The notes under the pieces: generated by a model
The model's input: only the letters and a program-made list of their open reading frames with translations
Told to the model about the DNA's origin: nothing
Database searches by the model: none
Part shown: in pieces, positions 26,027 through 36,132 of the stretch
Layout of the letters: each line of letters opens with the position of its first letter
Position numbering within the stretch: position 1 is the stretch's first letter
Made by a program: the position numbers and the translations under genes
From: Hedera helix
Lineage: Eukaryota > Streptophyta > Magnoliopsida > Apiales > Araliaceae
Assembly: GCA_947179155.2 (NCBI GenBank)
Contig: OX359264.1
Location: forward strand, 377,001-441,000
DNA: 64,000 nt
Direction of reading: 5' to 3'

Positions 26027-26174
26027 GGACATATGATAACACAATCTTACTTTAATGAAGACTGTCCAATTATGTAAGCTGCCAAGATAAATGTATATGA
26101 GTCAACACCGGATCCGGGCTATTTAAATAAAGTGGATTGCACCATACCCGGGCCCAAATAATTATATCTCAACA
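26027..26174 (-). repeat. Truncated 3' LTR of the minus-strand remnant
   Basis: Matches 31813-31959, sharing GTATATGAGTCAACACCG and CCCGGGCCCAAATAATTATA. On the minus strand it starts TGTTGAGATATAATT directly after the polypurine tract. Confidence 0.75.
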
Positions 26175-26191
26175 TTGCCCCCCACTCTCCT
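26175..26191 (-). promoter_or_regulatory. Polypurine tract of the minus-strand remnant
   Basis: On the minus strand this reads AGGAGAGTGGGGGGCAA directly before the LTR. The same 17 bases precede the 3' LTR of the element at 47618-55746. Confidence 0.75.
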
Positions 26192-26259
26192 ATTTTTAAG
26201 AATTTAAAATAGAAGAGTATTCAAAAAGTCCACTTTACCCACCACCAATCCAACTGTAC

Positions 26260-26625
26260 AAAGTGTTGAACCCGTCGAACAAACTGTGAAGTGAACCTAT
26301 TCAGCCGAACCAAACTAGTGAACCAAAACTATCAAACCGTCCCAAAACTATGAATCCAACCCAAAACTGTCGAACCGATCCAAACTGTTGAAACATCTTT
26401 TACTGAAACTATTGAACCCACTAAACATACTGTAGAACCCAAACTGCTGAAACCACCATACTGCGAAACTCAAACTATTGAAACCACCATACTGCTGAAC
26501 CCAAACTGCTAAAACCACCATACTGTTGAACCCACCATACTGCGGAACTCAAACTACTGAAACCACCATATTGCCGAACCCAAACTGTCGAACTCAAATT
26601 GCTGAACCCAAACTTCTGAACTCTT
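26260..26625. repeat. Degenerate tandem repeat, about 30-33 bp unit
   Basis: Diverged repetitions of a block like GAACCCAAACTGCTGAAACC followed by ACCATACTGC. The sequence is unrelated to the GC-rich array that follows. Confidence 0.65.
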
Positions 26626-26654
26626 TATTTAATATTGACGATAAAGATGTAGGG

Positions 26655-28971
26655 TTCCCAACGCAAAGGGTCGTCGGGACACGATGCCGCCGAGGCGAGG
26701 GATCGTTGGGACACAAAGTCGCTGACCATCGGGACACGAAGCCGCCGAGGGGAGAGGCCGTCGGGACACAAAGCCGCCTAGGCAAAGAGGCCGTCGAGAC
26801 ACGAAGCCATCGAGGTAAAGGGCCGTCGGGACACAAAGTCGCCAAGGCGAAGAGGTCGTCGAGACAAGAAGCAGTCGAGGCAAAGGGTCGTCTGGACATG
26901 AAGCCGCCGAGGCGATGGCCATCGGGACACAAAGCCGTTGAGGAGAAGAGGCCGCCGAGACACGAAGCCGTCGAGGCGAGGGCCGTCGGGACACGAAGCA
27001 GCCCGTCGAGACATGAAGCCGCCGAGGCGAGGGGCCGTCGGGACACGAAGCCGCCGATGCGAAAAGGCGGTCGAGACACAAAACCGTCGAGGTAAAGAGC
27101 CGTCGAGACACGAAGCCACCGAGGCGAGGGCCGTCGGGGCACCAAGTCGTTGAGGCGAGGGGCCGTTGGGACACGAAGTCGTTGAGGCGAGGGCCGTCGG
27201 GACATGAACCCCCCAAGGCAAGGGGTCGTCGGGACACGAAGCCGCCGAGACGAAGAGATCGTTGAGACACGAAGCAGTCGAGGCAAAGGGTCGTCGGGAC
27301 ACAAAACCGTTGAGGCGAAGAGGCCGTCGAGGCGAGGGGTCGTCGGGACACGAAGTCGCCGAGGCGAGGGGTCGTCGGGACACGAAGCCGCCGAGGCGAA
27401 GAGGCCGTTGAGGCACGAAGCCGTCGAGGCAACGGCCGTCAGGACACGAAGCCGCCGATGCGAAGAGGTCGTCGAGACACGAACTCGTCGAGGCAAAAGG
27501 TCGTCGGGACACGAAGCCGCCGAGGCGAGGGGCCGTCGGGACACGAAGCCGTCGAGGCGAGGGGGTGTTAGGACACGAAGTTACAGAGGCGAAGAGGTCG
27601 TCGAGACACGAAGTCGTCGAGGCGAGGGCCGTCGGGACACGAAGCCGCCGATGCGAAGAGGCGGTCGAGACACAAAACCGTCGAGGTAAAGAGTCATCGG
27701 GACACGAAGCCACCGAGGCGAGGGCCGTCGGGGCACGAAGCCGCCGAGACGAAGGACCGTCGGGACTCGTGTCCGCTAAGGCAAGGGGTCGTTGGGACAC
27801 GAAGTCGTCGAGGCGAAGAAGCCGTCGAGACACGAAGCCGTCGAGGCAAAGGGCCGTCGGTAGGGGTGTCCATCGGTTTTTTACCGAACCGGAACCGAAA
27901 AAACCGAACCGAAACCGAACTCGAATTACCGAAAAACCAAGAACCGGTACCGGTACCGAATTACCGGTTTCGGTACCGGTTCAGTACAAATTCGGTTCGG
28001 TTTTTTAGGTTCGGTTTTCGGTTTTTACCGATTCGTAATATATATAATTATAATTTATAAATAATAATTATATATTAATTTATTTATATATTATAATAAT
28101 ATATATAATTAAATATATTATTTTATATATAATAATATATATAATTATTAGAATTATTATAATAATTAATAAAAATTTAATATTATATTATTTATTTCGG
28201 TTCTTTAGGTATACCGGTATTTACCGAAATGCAAAATTGTCCGTACCGGTACCGGTACCGAAAAGTATAAAAAAACCGAAAAACCGAAACCGAAAAAACC
28301 GAAACCGAAAAAAACCGGTACCGATCGGTTCGGTAAAAAACCGAAAAAACCGGTATCGTTGAACACCCCTAGCCGTCGGGACACAAAACCGCTGAGGCGA
28401 AGAGGCCGTCGAGGCAAAGGGTCATAGGGACACGAAGCCGCCGAGGCGAGGGGCCGTCGGGACACGAAGCCGTCGAGGCGAGGGCCTCAGGACACGAAGC
28501 CGCCAATGCGAAGAGGTCGTCGAGACACGAACCCGTCGAGGCAAAAGGCTGTCGGGACACGAAGCCGCCGAGGCGAGGGCCGTCGGGACACGAAGACGCC
28601 GGGGCGAGGGGCCGTCGGGACACGAAGCAGCTGAGGCGAAGAGGCCGTTGAGGCAAAGGGCCGTCGGGTCACGAGGCCGCCGAGGCGAAGAGGCTGTCGA
28701 GACACGAAGCCGTCGAGGCAAAGGGTCGTCGGGACACGAAGCCGCCGAGGAGAGGAGGCCGTCGAGACAGGAAGCTGTCGAGACAAAGGGTCGTCGGGAC
28801 ACGAAGCCGCCGAGGAGAGGAGGCCGTCGAGACAGGAAGCTATTGAGGCAAAGGGTCGTCGGGACACGAAGTCGTTGAGGCGAAGAGGCCGTCGAGACAC
28901 GAAGCCGTCAAGGCAAAGGGCTGTCAGGACACGAAGTCGGCGAGCTGAGGGCCGTCGGGACACAAAGCCGC
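26655..28971. repeat. GC-rich minisatellite array, about 32-33 bp unit (interrupted by a MITE)
   Basis: Dozens of imperfect copies of a unit such as GACACGAAGCCGCCGAGGCG plus a GAGGGGCCGTCGG-type tail; neighbouring copies I measured are 32, 33 and 32 bp. Variants alternate CCGCCGAGGCGA with CCGTCGAGGCAA. The array is split by the MITE at 27861-28371 and, near its right end, by the insertion at 28972; one more partial unit is visible at 30622-30640. Because several unit lengths keep frame, long Arg/Ser/Pro-rich frames appear on both strands; these are not genes. Confidence 0.9.
27861..28371. mobile_element. hAT-like MITE nested in the GC-rich array
   Basis: 511 bp. Starts TAGGGGTGTCCATCGG and ends with the inverted form (ACACCCCTA). 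A perfect 8-bp duplication GCCGTCGG flanks it (27853-27860, 28372-28379); removing one copy restores the array. The arms consist of CCGAACCG/CGGTTTTT-type inverted repeats and the core is almost pure A/T. The short terminus and 8-bp duplication fit hAT MITEs; there is no coding capacity. The duplication lies in repetitive DNA, but the clean restoration supports it. Confidence 0.82.
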
Positions 28972-29776
28972 TGGGAGCTGTCGTTAACACCCCAAAATTA
29001 ATCCTTACTCTAATCACAAAATCAGTATAATAACAAGTAAGGGTCGAACCCACAGAGAGTGATATTGCTTCAATAAATTCTAATATTTTCTATTCTAATT
29101 AACAATAAATAAATAGGGGGATTTTTTGAATTAACTATAAGTAACTAAATAAACAAAAATTAATTAATAAGATTAATCAATAAATTAAAATATTCAGTTC
29201 TTCAGTTCATTCTCACCCTTACGATTAATTAGATCAATCAATCAATATATATTTATATCATCGCAGGAAACTAATAATCTTAGGTAACAATAAGTTCTGC
29301 TACCTGTAATTTCCCTTAATTTTAATCTAACAAAACATGTTTTTTATTAGATTCTAACCATTATATAACCTAGAACAAGCTCTCTAAATTTAATATAATG
29401 GAAGCATTAATCACAAGGAAATTAGATTATTCTAAGCAACAATCTCATAAGCTCGGATTATTTAACTAATATCATGATAACCATAGCAATAAACAAAAGC
29501 TTGACCACAATCATCTATCACTATTTACTACCAACAATTAGGAATAATATCAATTACACGTAATATAATTCCTAAATCTAGCAATTGATAATAATTTGAT
29601 CAATCTAATGAGCTCCAATTAAACCAACCAAATTTAATATCAAAAAGCAATTAAAACAGATTATCACAAATAATTTCATACGAGGAAGAATAAATAATAT
29701 TACTGAATTAATTTATCCATTAATTATAATTAGGTTTGAAATCCCCTAGAACTGAATAAATAAAAATTAGCCAAAC

Positions 29777-29811
<35 letters not shown>

Positions 29812-30621
29812 TATCTCTAAAGAATTGAGAGAGATATGATACACCTTAGAGAGAGAAAGAGCTCCTAATTATCTCTAATAATCTGCTGATAAATTATATG
29901 AAACTGAAAACATGAGTCTCCTGACATATTTATAGAAATACAATAATAATCCTAAGCTAATGTGGAAAAAAAAATTCAATTTGGAATCAAATTAATGCTC
30001 AAAATCCGAAATAATCTCGTTTCCCAGAAATTTCGCGCGCCAAACACGCCCCTGACCATGACAGCTGACCGGTCAACGCGCTTCCGCGTATTGCTGACGT
30101 CAGCATCCTCCCGCGCATTGCGCGGAGTGTTCCGTAGCCTTCCACAAAATGACGTCGTTTCTCAACGCTATCTGCCAAACCCCTTGCGCGCATTGCGCGT
30201 ACCTCATATTTTCGTTTAATTACGAAAATGCCACCAGTCGCCACTTTTCGATTTAATTATATTTTGCCATCCACGTTGGTTATTTACGATCTTGCCACTC
30301 AAACTCTTGCAGAATTTACAGATTTGCCCCCAAGCTTATTTTTCCTACAAAATAAAATATAAAAATAAATAAAAATAATATAAAAATACTAAAAATCCTA
30401 AAAACACATAATAATAAATAAAACATCTAAAATAAATAAAAACACATAAATAAAAAGAAATATAAAAATATTATAAAATTACCTAAATTAACATAAATTA
30501 ACTAAAATCCTATAAAACCTATTAAAACCAAAATAAGCTAAATAATTAAACATTTAAGCACACAATAAATATAAAAACTAAGTATTAGAGAATAAAAATA
30601 TCGTATAATTTAGCCCTATCA
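28972..30621 (-). mobile_element. Probable solo LTR inserted in the array
   Basis: A 1,650-bp AT-rich block starts TGGGAGCTG and ends CCCTATCA, flanked by the perfect 5-bp repeat GCCGC (28967-28971, 30622-30626). Deleting the block plus one repeat restores the minisatellite. The TG...CA ends and 5-bp duplication are those of an LTR. On the minus strand a TATA-like CTATAAATA (near 29930) suggests the LTR reads leftwards. No internal region was found, so a solo LTR or a very small LTR element is the best reading. It contains an (ATA)n tract at about 29779-29811. Confidence 0.72.
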
Positions 30622-30639
30622 GCCGCCGAGGCAAAAAGA

Positions 30640-31431
30640 TCTCGAAGGACCGTTCGATGGAGAACTTGAAGATTTAAATATGTTGGACTCTTTCCATAAC
30701 ATTTGTAATATGGGGATTCCATTAATAATGTTTTATAGATGAATCTATAAGAACGTCGATCATGGTCCCGATCATGGCGTCGTGCCTGAGGCGAATGAGA
30801 CCGTCCACAAAGAGTCGAGTTCGAATGTGTAGATTCTCTATCCCGAAGCCTGCCTTTTGCCTCCATATCGATTCTGGATCGATATTATCCCCCTGTGATA
30901 GCCTCTAGGCTGATCATTCAACTGTGAAGTGGGGGGATCGTTAACCCACCTCCTTTGGTGTCGACTCGGTGGAGTTGACCCTCTAGATCCCCTGGTTGTA
31001 GTTGTAAGGTCGTTGTCTCCTCTCAATTCTAATAACTGTTTATCAAGCTCTCGTCGCTGCAGTCGTAGAGCCTTCATAGCTTCCTCCGTCTCTTGAATTT
31101 TTCTCTTTTTGATCGTCTCTCTTTCGTCACGAGGTCCTTCCTCCCTGAACCTTCTCTCCCGGGCAGAAAATTGATTGTTTGTCCCCCTCTCTTAGATCAG
31201 GTTTGGAGAGTTAGGGGAGGGGAACAGTCGTCGCCTGATCGAATTAAAGCGTGATATTGCAGATCCTCCTTTTTAGCCAGATGGGCCTAACCTATTCTTC
31301 ACAGAGCCCCTCGCAATATGAAAAGACAGTGGTGCTGACGAACCGGTCGTTTCCACCCGATCACCTTGTAGCTCCATAACTAGACAATATCTCGTTTGAC
31401 TATGCTGTGATTTTCAAACAGAAACATCCCT
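30640..31431 (-). pseudogene. Degenerate gag-like leader region of the minus-strand remnant
   Basis: Downstream of the primer-binding site the minus strand gives broken frames: one starting MELQGDRVETTG near 31376 that soon meets a stop, and a 79-residue piece (31077-30838) that begins with a charged, helix-forming segment (ALRLQRRELDKQLLELRGD) and continues as an Arg/Gly/Ser-rich stretch. Such composition fits the N-terminal part of a plant gypsy Gag, but no Gag domain motif is complete, so this is inference from position. No protease or polymerase sequence follows. Confidence 0.4.
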
Positions 31432-31445
31432 CCTTTTAGCACCAA
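31432..31445 (-). promoter_or_regulatory. Primer-binding site of the minus-strand remnant
   Basis: On the minus strand TTGGTGCTAAAAGGAGGG follows the LTR end GTTAACA. The element at 47618-55746 has the related TTGGCGCTAGAAGGAGGG. The priming tRNA was not identified. Confidence 0.6.
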
Positions 31446-31959
31446 TGTTAACGCTAAATTTTGTACCACTCGTTTAAATCACAAAACAATGAATAAAACT
31501 AGACGCCAAATACAAATAAATAAAAAGAAATTAATTCAAGAATATAAGAAATTTTACGTGAAAACCCAATTGGGAAAAAAAACCACGGGGAAAGGGAAGA
31601 AATTCACTAATATGATGGTTGTGTTTACAGATTTCTCTAAGAATAATGAAGAGTCTATATGCTGAAAATTAATAGTTCTGTAAGTAATAGAGAATGTGTG
31701 TCTTCTGTAATGAATAATCTCATTGTTTATGATTGTATTTATAGATATCATGTTCATCCGAAACCAATTAGGAGTAGGAATTCTTTTTCAAATCAGATCT
31801 CCTTATTTCCTCCAAATATGGTAACAAAATCTTACTTTAATGAGTACTCTCCAACTATGTAAGCTGCCAAAATAAATGTATATGAGTCAACACCGAATCC
31901 GGGCTATTTAAATAAAGTGGACTACACCACACCCGGGCCCAAATAATTATATCCCAATA
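31446..31959 (-). repeat. 5' LTR of the minus-strand remnant
   Basis: 514 bp on the plus strand from TGTTAACGC to ATCCCAATA; the last base pairs correspond to TGTTGAGAT-type ends at the other copy, with one change. It borders on the chorismate mutase gene, whose stop codon is 151 bp further right. Confidence 0.75.
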
Positions 31960-32082
31960 GACAAAGAATACAATCAAATTTTAATAATTTTCCAAACCAG
32001 CTTAATTAATTATTCAGATCGACATAAATTGTGAATAGATCTATCTTGTGGGAAATCACACACTACATAGTAGAAAATAAAT

Positions 32083-32103
32083 TATATATATATATATATA
32101 TGT
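32083..32103. repeat. (TA)n microsatellite
   Basis: Short TA run just downstream of the chorismate mutase stop codon. Confidence 0.8.
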
Positions 32104-32109
32104 ATACCA

Positions 32110-34319
32110 TCAATCAAGTCTTCTTAGAAGGTACTCAACTTCAACAAGCTTGGTTAAAGGCATAATCCATTCTTCGTACATGTGTGGAAGCACTGACGGG
32201 TCGATCTTGTAATTCACTTTTTTCTCATCATTATTGCTTAGGCACACTTCTTGCGCAAACACCCTGGCTTTCTTCTCTACCCTCCTCTTCACCATCTCCT
32301 CTACGCTCTCAAATGTCAATAGTTTCATCAGAGCATCTCTGTCCTGTACTAGCCAGTATATAAATAAATGTCACTAAAACAACTTTATTATTGCTCTTTA
32401 CATATTTACAGTGCTTCTGAAATACCTGGGCGCGAATTGCAGGTTCATAGTCTTCTGGGGCATCCTTAAATTTAACCTCAGCTACAAATTTTCCATAGTG
32501 AATTCTTCTAGAGATGGCCTGCAAGAAACCATAAGCTTCCATAGTTAACAAATCTAGTAATTTAAGTCCTTGACAAGGAAAAGGCTTCCTCAGTTGATCT
32601 ATTTGTATCCCATCTTCCATCTTCATATTAAGGGTCTTAAAAGATTAAAATTATCCTGTATCTCAATAATGTATGCATGTATATAATGAAATACACAAGT
32701 ACTCAAAAGTTTATTACATACTCCCTCCACCCCAAAATTAAAAATATTCAGACATACATTTCTATTTTTAGACTATAGAGTGACATACAATTCCTAACAT
32801 GCTATTATTTTTATTTTTAGTTGATTGAGTAGTATCATGCTACCACTACTATACGTTAAATTAGGAATAAGTTTTCAAAATAAAGTTTTTCTTAAAAGCC
32901 GTTGTGTATCTCTAATTTTGAAACGGAGGGAGTAGGAGAATCATAAAACATCCTCACCTGCAAACACTCGAGATCAGAAGTTGCAGTTGGTGCATAATTA
33001 CCATCATCACCCTCAGCAACAAACAATGGAAGTAATTGATTAAAATACAGATCCCAAATAGTCTTGTTTATGTTGATGCCAGCGGCAGCAGGATGCAAAA
33101 CCTGTAACAAATTTTTTCAAAATTAAAGTCTAAAGTTGAGCTTAACACTAAGAAAAATTATACTTTCATATCTTTTCTGTTTACTTGCATATTTCATTTA
33201 TTCACTTGTTAATTTTATTGAGTCCAATAGCGACAATATTTTTTCTTATGGTGTCTTCAAGAGTACTAGTAAAAATAATTATGCTTTTATATATCAGGCA
33301 ATGTGAGGTAATAGTTTTAACAAAAATAAATAAAAATCTTATTTTAGGTCACGATGGTTTGAGCCAAGTAGCTGCCTACCTACCTGGGGATAATTGGTAT
33401 GCGGCACCAGTGGTAAGGGCAAATTATCTGGGAAGAAAGGATGTTCTTCTGAACTTTCATATCTACCAACCTATAACATATATATATATATATATATACA
33501 CAGTAGATAAAACAGAAGTGTAAACGAAATAATAAAAGTTGAAATTCCTGCATAAAAAAATTTCCGACAGTTTCATTGATAGCTTTATTAAGTTCTCAGT
33601 TGAGATTTTGTTTTGACACTAAAACTGATATTTTCTACAAATCCCAAAAAGTTTTGGACATGCAAAGTTCAAGATATTGGATGGAGGAGATCAGTTACTT
33701 TCCAAGTTAGAGCTGAGATAGGTAGACATGTTTTATTTCAGTTACTATTATTACTAGCTAATTATTATGCCATAAAAAATGCTCAAACTAACTATATTGG
33801 GGAAAAGTCAACAACTAGAGAAATCAGGGCAAAATTATAAAGAGTCTCATTTACAAAAAGTTACAAATTTTAATATATATATATTATGTGTTATGTTTAG
33901 CCTAGTATTTATTTTGTTTTAACCATGATGATGACAGAAATTCTACCTCTAATTTATTTGAGATCATTTTATACAGAATGGGACATTTTTATTTATTTAT
34001 TTTTACAAGTTATTGGGATATTGGACTATTTTTGGAGAAGGAGTACTAACGAGGTGGGTATATATAGATAGACAGATAGATAGAGAGAGAGAGAGGGGAG
34101 ATTGACCTGTGAATGAATAGCTTCCGTTTGTTTGACGATATATTGAAGCAGAGAAGCAGAAAATCCCGGAACATTAAAGAGATTATGGTGGTAAAGAGGA
34201 GAATTGATGAGATATTTGGATCTCTCTATGAGGCTAAATATGATCGTATCTTCCTGTCGAATCAGACTTTTCCTCACACATTCAAGTGTCAATGCGTTCA
34301 TCTCATCAGAGGAACCCAT
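32110..34319 (-). CDS. CM2: Chorismate mutase, cytosolic type
   Basis: Converts chorismate to prephenate, the committed step towards phenylalanine and tyrosine. Five exons, all phase 0: 34319-34107, 33470-33384, 33101-32958, 32518-32426 and 32343-32110 with stop TGA. They join to 256 residues; Arabidopsis CM2 is about 265. Recognisable blocks: SLIRQEDTIIFSLIER near the N-terminus, a short YESSEEHPFFPDNLP exon, NINKTIWDLYFNQLLPLF and GDDGNY in exon 3, AISRRIHYGKFVAEVKF in exon 4, and the terminal LTKLVEVEYLLRRLD. The protein starts directly with the first catalytic helix and has no plastid transit peptide, so the cytosolic isoform is inferred; those isoforms are known to lack the allosteric control of plastid forms. 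Every exon and splice junction looks intact. Confidence 0.95.
32721..32932. mobile_element. Stowaway-type MITE in chorismate mutase intron 3
   Basis: 212 bp, starting CTCCCTCCACCCCAAAATTA and ending TAATTTTGAAACGGAGGGAG, with TA on both sides (32719-32720, 32933-32934). These are the classic Stowaway (Tc1/mariner) ends and target. Its border is 25 bp from the end of exon 3 (32958). Confidence 0.9.
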
Positions 34320-34364
34320 TTTTAATAGAGCGACAGAGCACCGCTTTCTGATAAATCAAGCAGA

Positions 34365-34373
34365 ATTTATATA
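34365..34373 (-). promoter_or_regulatory. Probable TATA box of the chorismate mutase gene
   Basis: On the minus strand TATATAAAT lies about 46-54 bp before the ATG, implying a very short 5' leader of roughly 20 nt if used. This is inference from spacing alone; (GA)n tracts at about 34450-34500 lie further upstream. Confidence 0.4.
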
Positions 34374-34818
34374 AGAAGAAATTTTCTGATAAGCAATACG
34401 TACAATCATATATATATAACTCTTATATGAAGAACGAATTCAATAAGGACCGCATATACATATATATAGAGAGAGGGAGAGAGAGGGGGGGAGAGAGGAA
34501 GATGGAATCACCTCAATGGCAACTTGTGAATGATTGTGTGATAATGGTAGAATGATATATATGTAATCATATTTTTCGAGGCTCTCAAATGAATAATAAA
34601 TAAAACCTATTCAATAAGATTTTATAAAAATATTAATTTTTTTTAATGAAAATATTAATTCAGTGTATAATACTATTGTACTAGTAATATGTATGTATCT
34701 ACCTAGAGAGGGAGACAGGAGACAGATGTAGCAGTGTTTTTTAATTTATGCAGTTGTGCAAAGTCCGAGTATGTGGAGGGTTTTGTCCAGAAGGATATAT
34801 CTATCGTGGCGTGCACTT

Positions 34819-34821
<3 letters not shown>

Positions 34822-34857
<36 letters not shown>
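34822..34857. repeat. (TA)n microsatellite
   Basis: About 18 TA units immediately before the degraded Stowaway-like element. Confidence 0.85.
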
Positions 34858-34860
<3 letters not shown>

Positions 34861-34861
34861 A

Positions 34862-35010
34862 CTCCATCCATCCCAAAATTAGGATACATTTTTATCTTGT
34901 TCTAAAATTATTAAAAATATATTTAACATTATGGAATGACACCTAAATTAATAAGAAAAATCATTATTATTTTTAAAAATGTGCCTTGTAATTTAGGATT
35001 GATGTTATAG
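34862..35010. mobile_element. Degraded Stowaway-like MITE
   Basis: The left end CTCCATCCATCCCAAAATTA matches the Stowaway end, and the right side (TAATTTAGGATTGATGTTATA) is a decayed inverted counterpart. The core is AT-rich and the right border approximate. Confidence 0.5.
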
Positions 35011-36132
35011 ATAGAATATAAGCAAAATGGAAAGTGACAAAAGGGGGTGGGGTGGGCGTAGTGTGCAAGGTTAGGTTAGGTTGAATCTACATGTATGTGG
35101 CCATGTGGGGCTTAATTTTCTTTTCCGCGTGGGGTGTGTGTGTTGAGCTATACATACACACACATATATGTATATATTTTGTATCTGACAACATAAATTA
35201 GTAACAGAAAATCTCATATCACATGTATTGTATTTCTTATATTCAATTATTATTTATTGAGGGGACAGGGCCAGGCCAACACAAGATTTTCAAGATGGAT
35301 TATGCCGTTAAACTGAAAAAATTATTCGGTGTTCCGAGAAATTATCACGTAGTATCATTTTAACACGTAATAATATTTGAAGAACACTGAATCTCGTGTC
35401 ATTAAATTGGTGGAACCCTGCGAAAACTTTTCCTTTCTCCTCCTAGCGTGAATCGGATTCCTTCTGTAACTGCCTTTTTACTTTAAAAAAACTTTATTCC
35501 TAATTTTATGTTATTACTCCCCCCTCCTATTCTTCTTTTTATTCAACAAAAAGTGAACCAAAATCAATTTTGGTAATAAAAAATAAATAAATAACCAAAC
35601 TTCTTCATTTTATTTATTTATTATAGAACAAATGACTTATTGATGGAAACCTACACGTACGTATGTCTCTCATTTATTCCAACAGATCGATTTACACAGC
35701 AAAACTTTCATCTATTCTCTTAACATATTATGTCAGCCCAATTATAAGTTCAAAATAAAGAACATCTCATGCATAGTTCACTAAGCAACAACAAGCATTA
35801 CATTATGACTCAGTAAGGGGCCAGAAAAAATGAAAAAATCCACCCAGTATACATGAGTAGCACCTACTGCAAATCCAAAACTAGAAAGAAATTAAAATAC
35901 ATGGTGCTTGGCTCAACTCCTCAAAAAGAAAGTTAAGAACACAACATATAAATATGGTTCTGCATCTTATCTATCTAGGTCTGACCGAGCCTCCCATAAA
36001 TTAAAGATATAATTGAGGCTCACACCGATAACTTAAGCTATATATATTGAATGTTCACAACCAACACAACCTTTTTGGTGGAGAGTTCATATTCTGATTT
36101 CAGTAACAACTCCAAGAGACCAGTCACTTCTA
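35011..36132. other. Intergenic region, nothing recognised
   Basis: AT-rich DNA upstream of the chorismate mutase gene and downstream of the eIF5A pseudogene. I see no open frame with homology, no clear transposon ends and no RNA gene. Confidence 0.5.

Larger units (their letters stand above)
26027..31959 (-). mobile_element. Old non-autonomous LTR retrotransposon remnant with internal tandem arrays
   Basis: In minus orientation, from right to left: a 514-bp 5' LTR (31959-31446), primer-binding site, a degenerate gag-like region, tandem arrays, a polypurine tract (26191-26175) and the 5' part of a 3' LTR (26174 to about 26027). The LTRs share about 145 bp with roughly 10% difference, so the insertion is old, and the outer end of the left LTR is lost. 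No pol remains. Arrays close to the 3' LTR are known in the TAT/Ogre branch of Ty3/Gypsy; membership here is only inference. A MITE (27861-28371) and a probable solo LTR (28972-30621) have inserted into the arrays. Confidence 0.7.

Noticed and set aside
26594..28008. Long Arg/Ser/Pro-rich open frames on both strands (up to 351 codons)
   Set aside because: They are the 32-33 bp minisatellite translated; open frames occur on both strands and in several frames, with no domain or start context.
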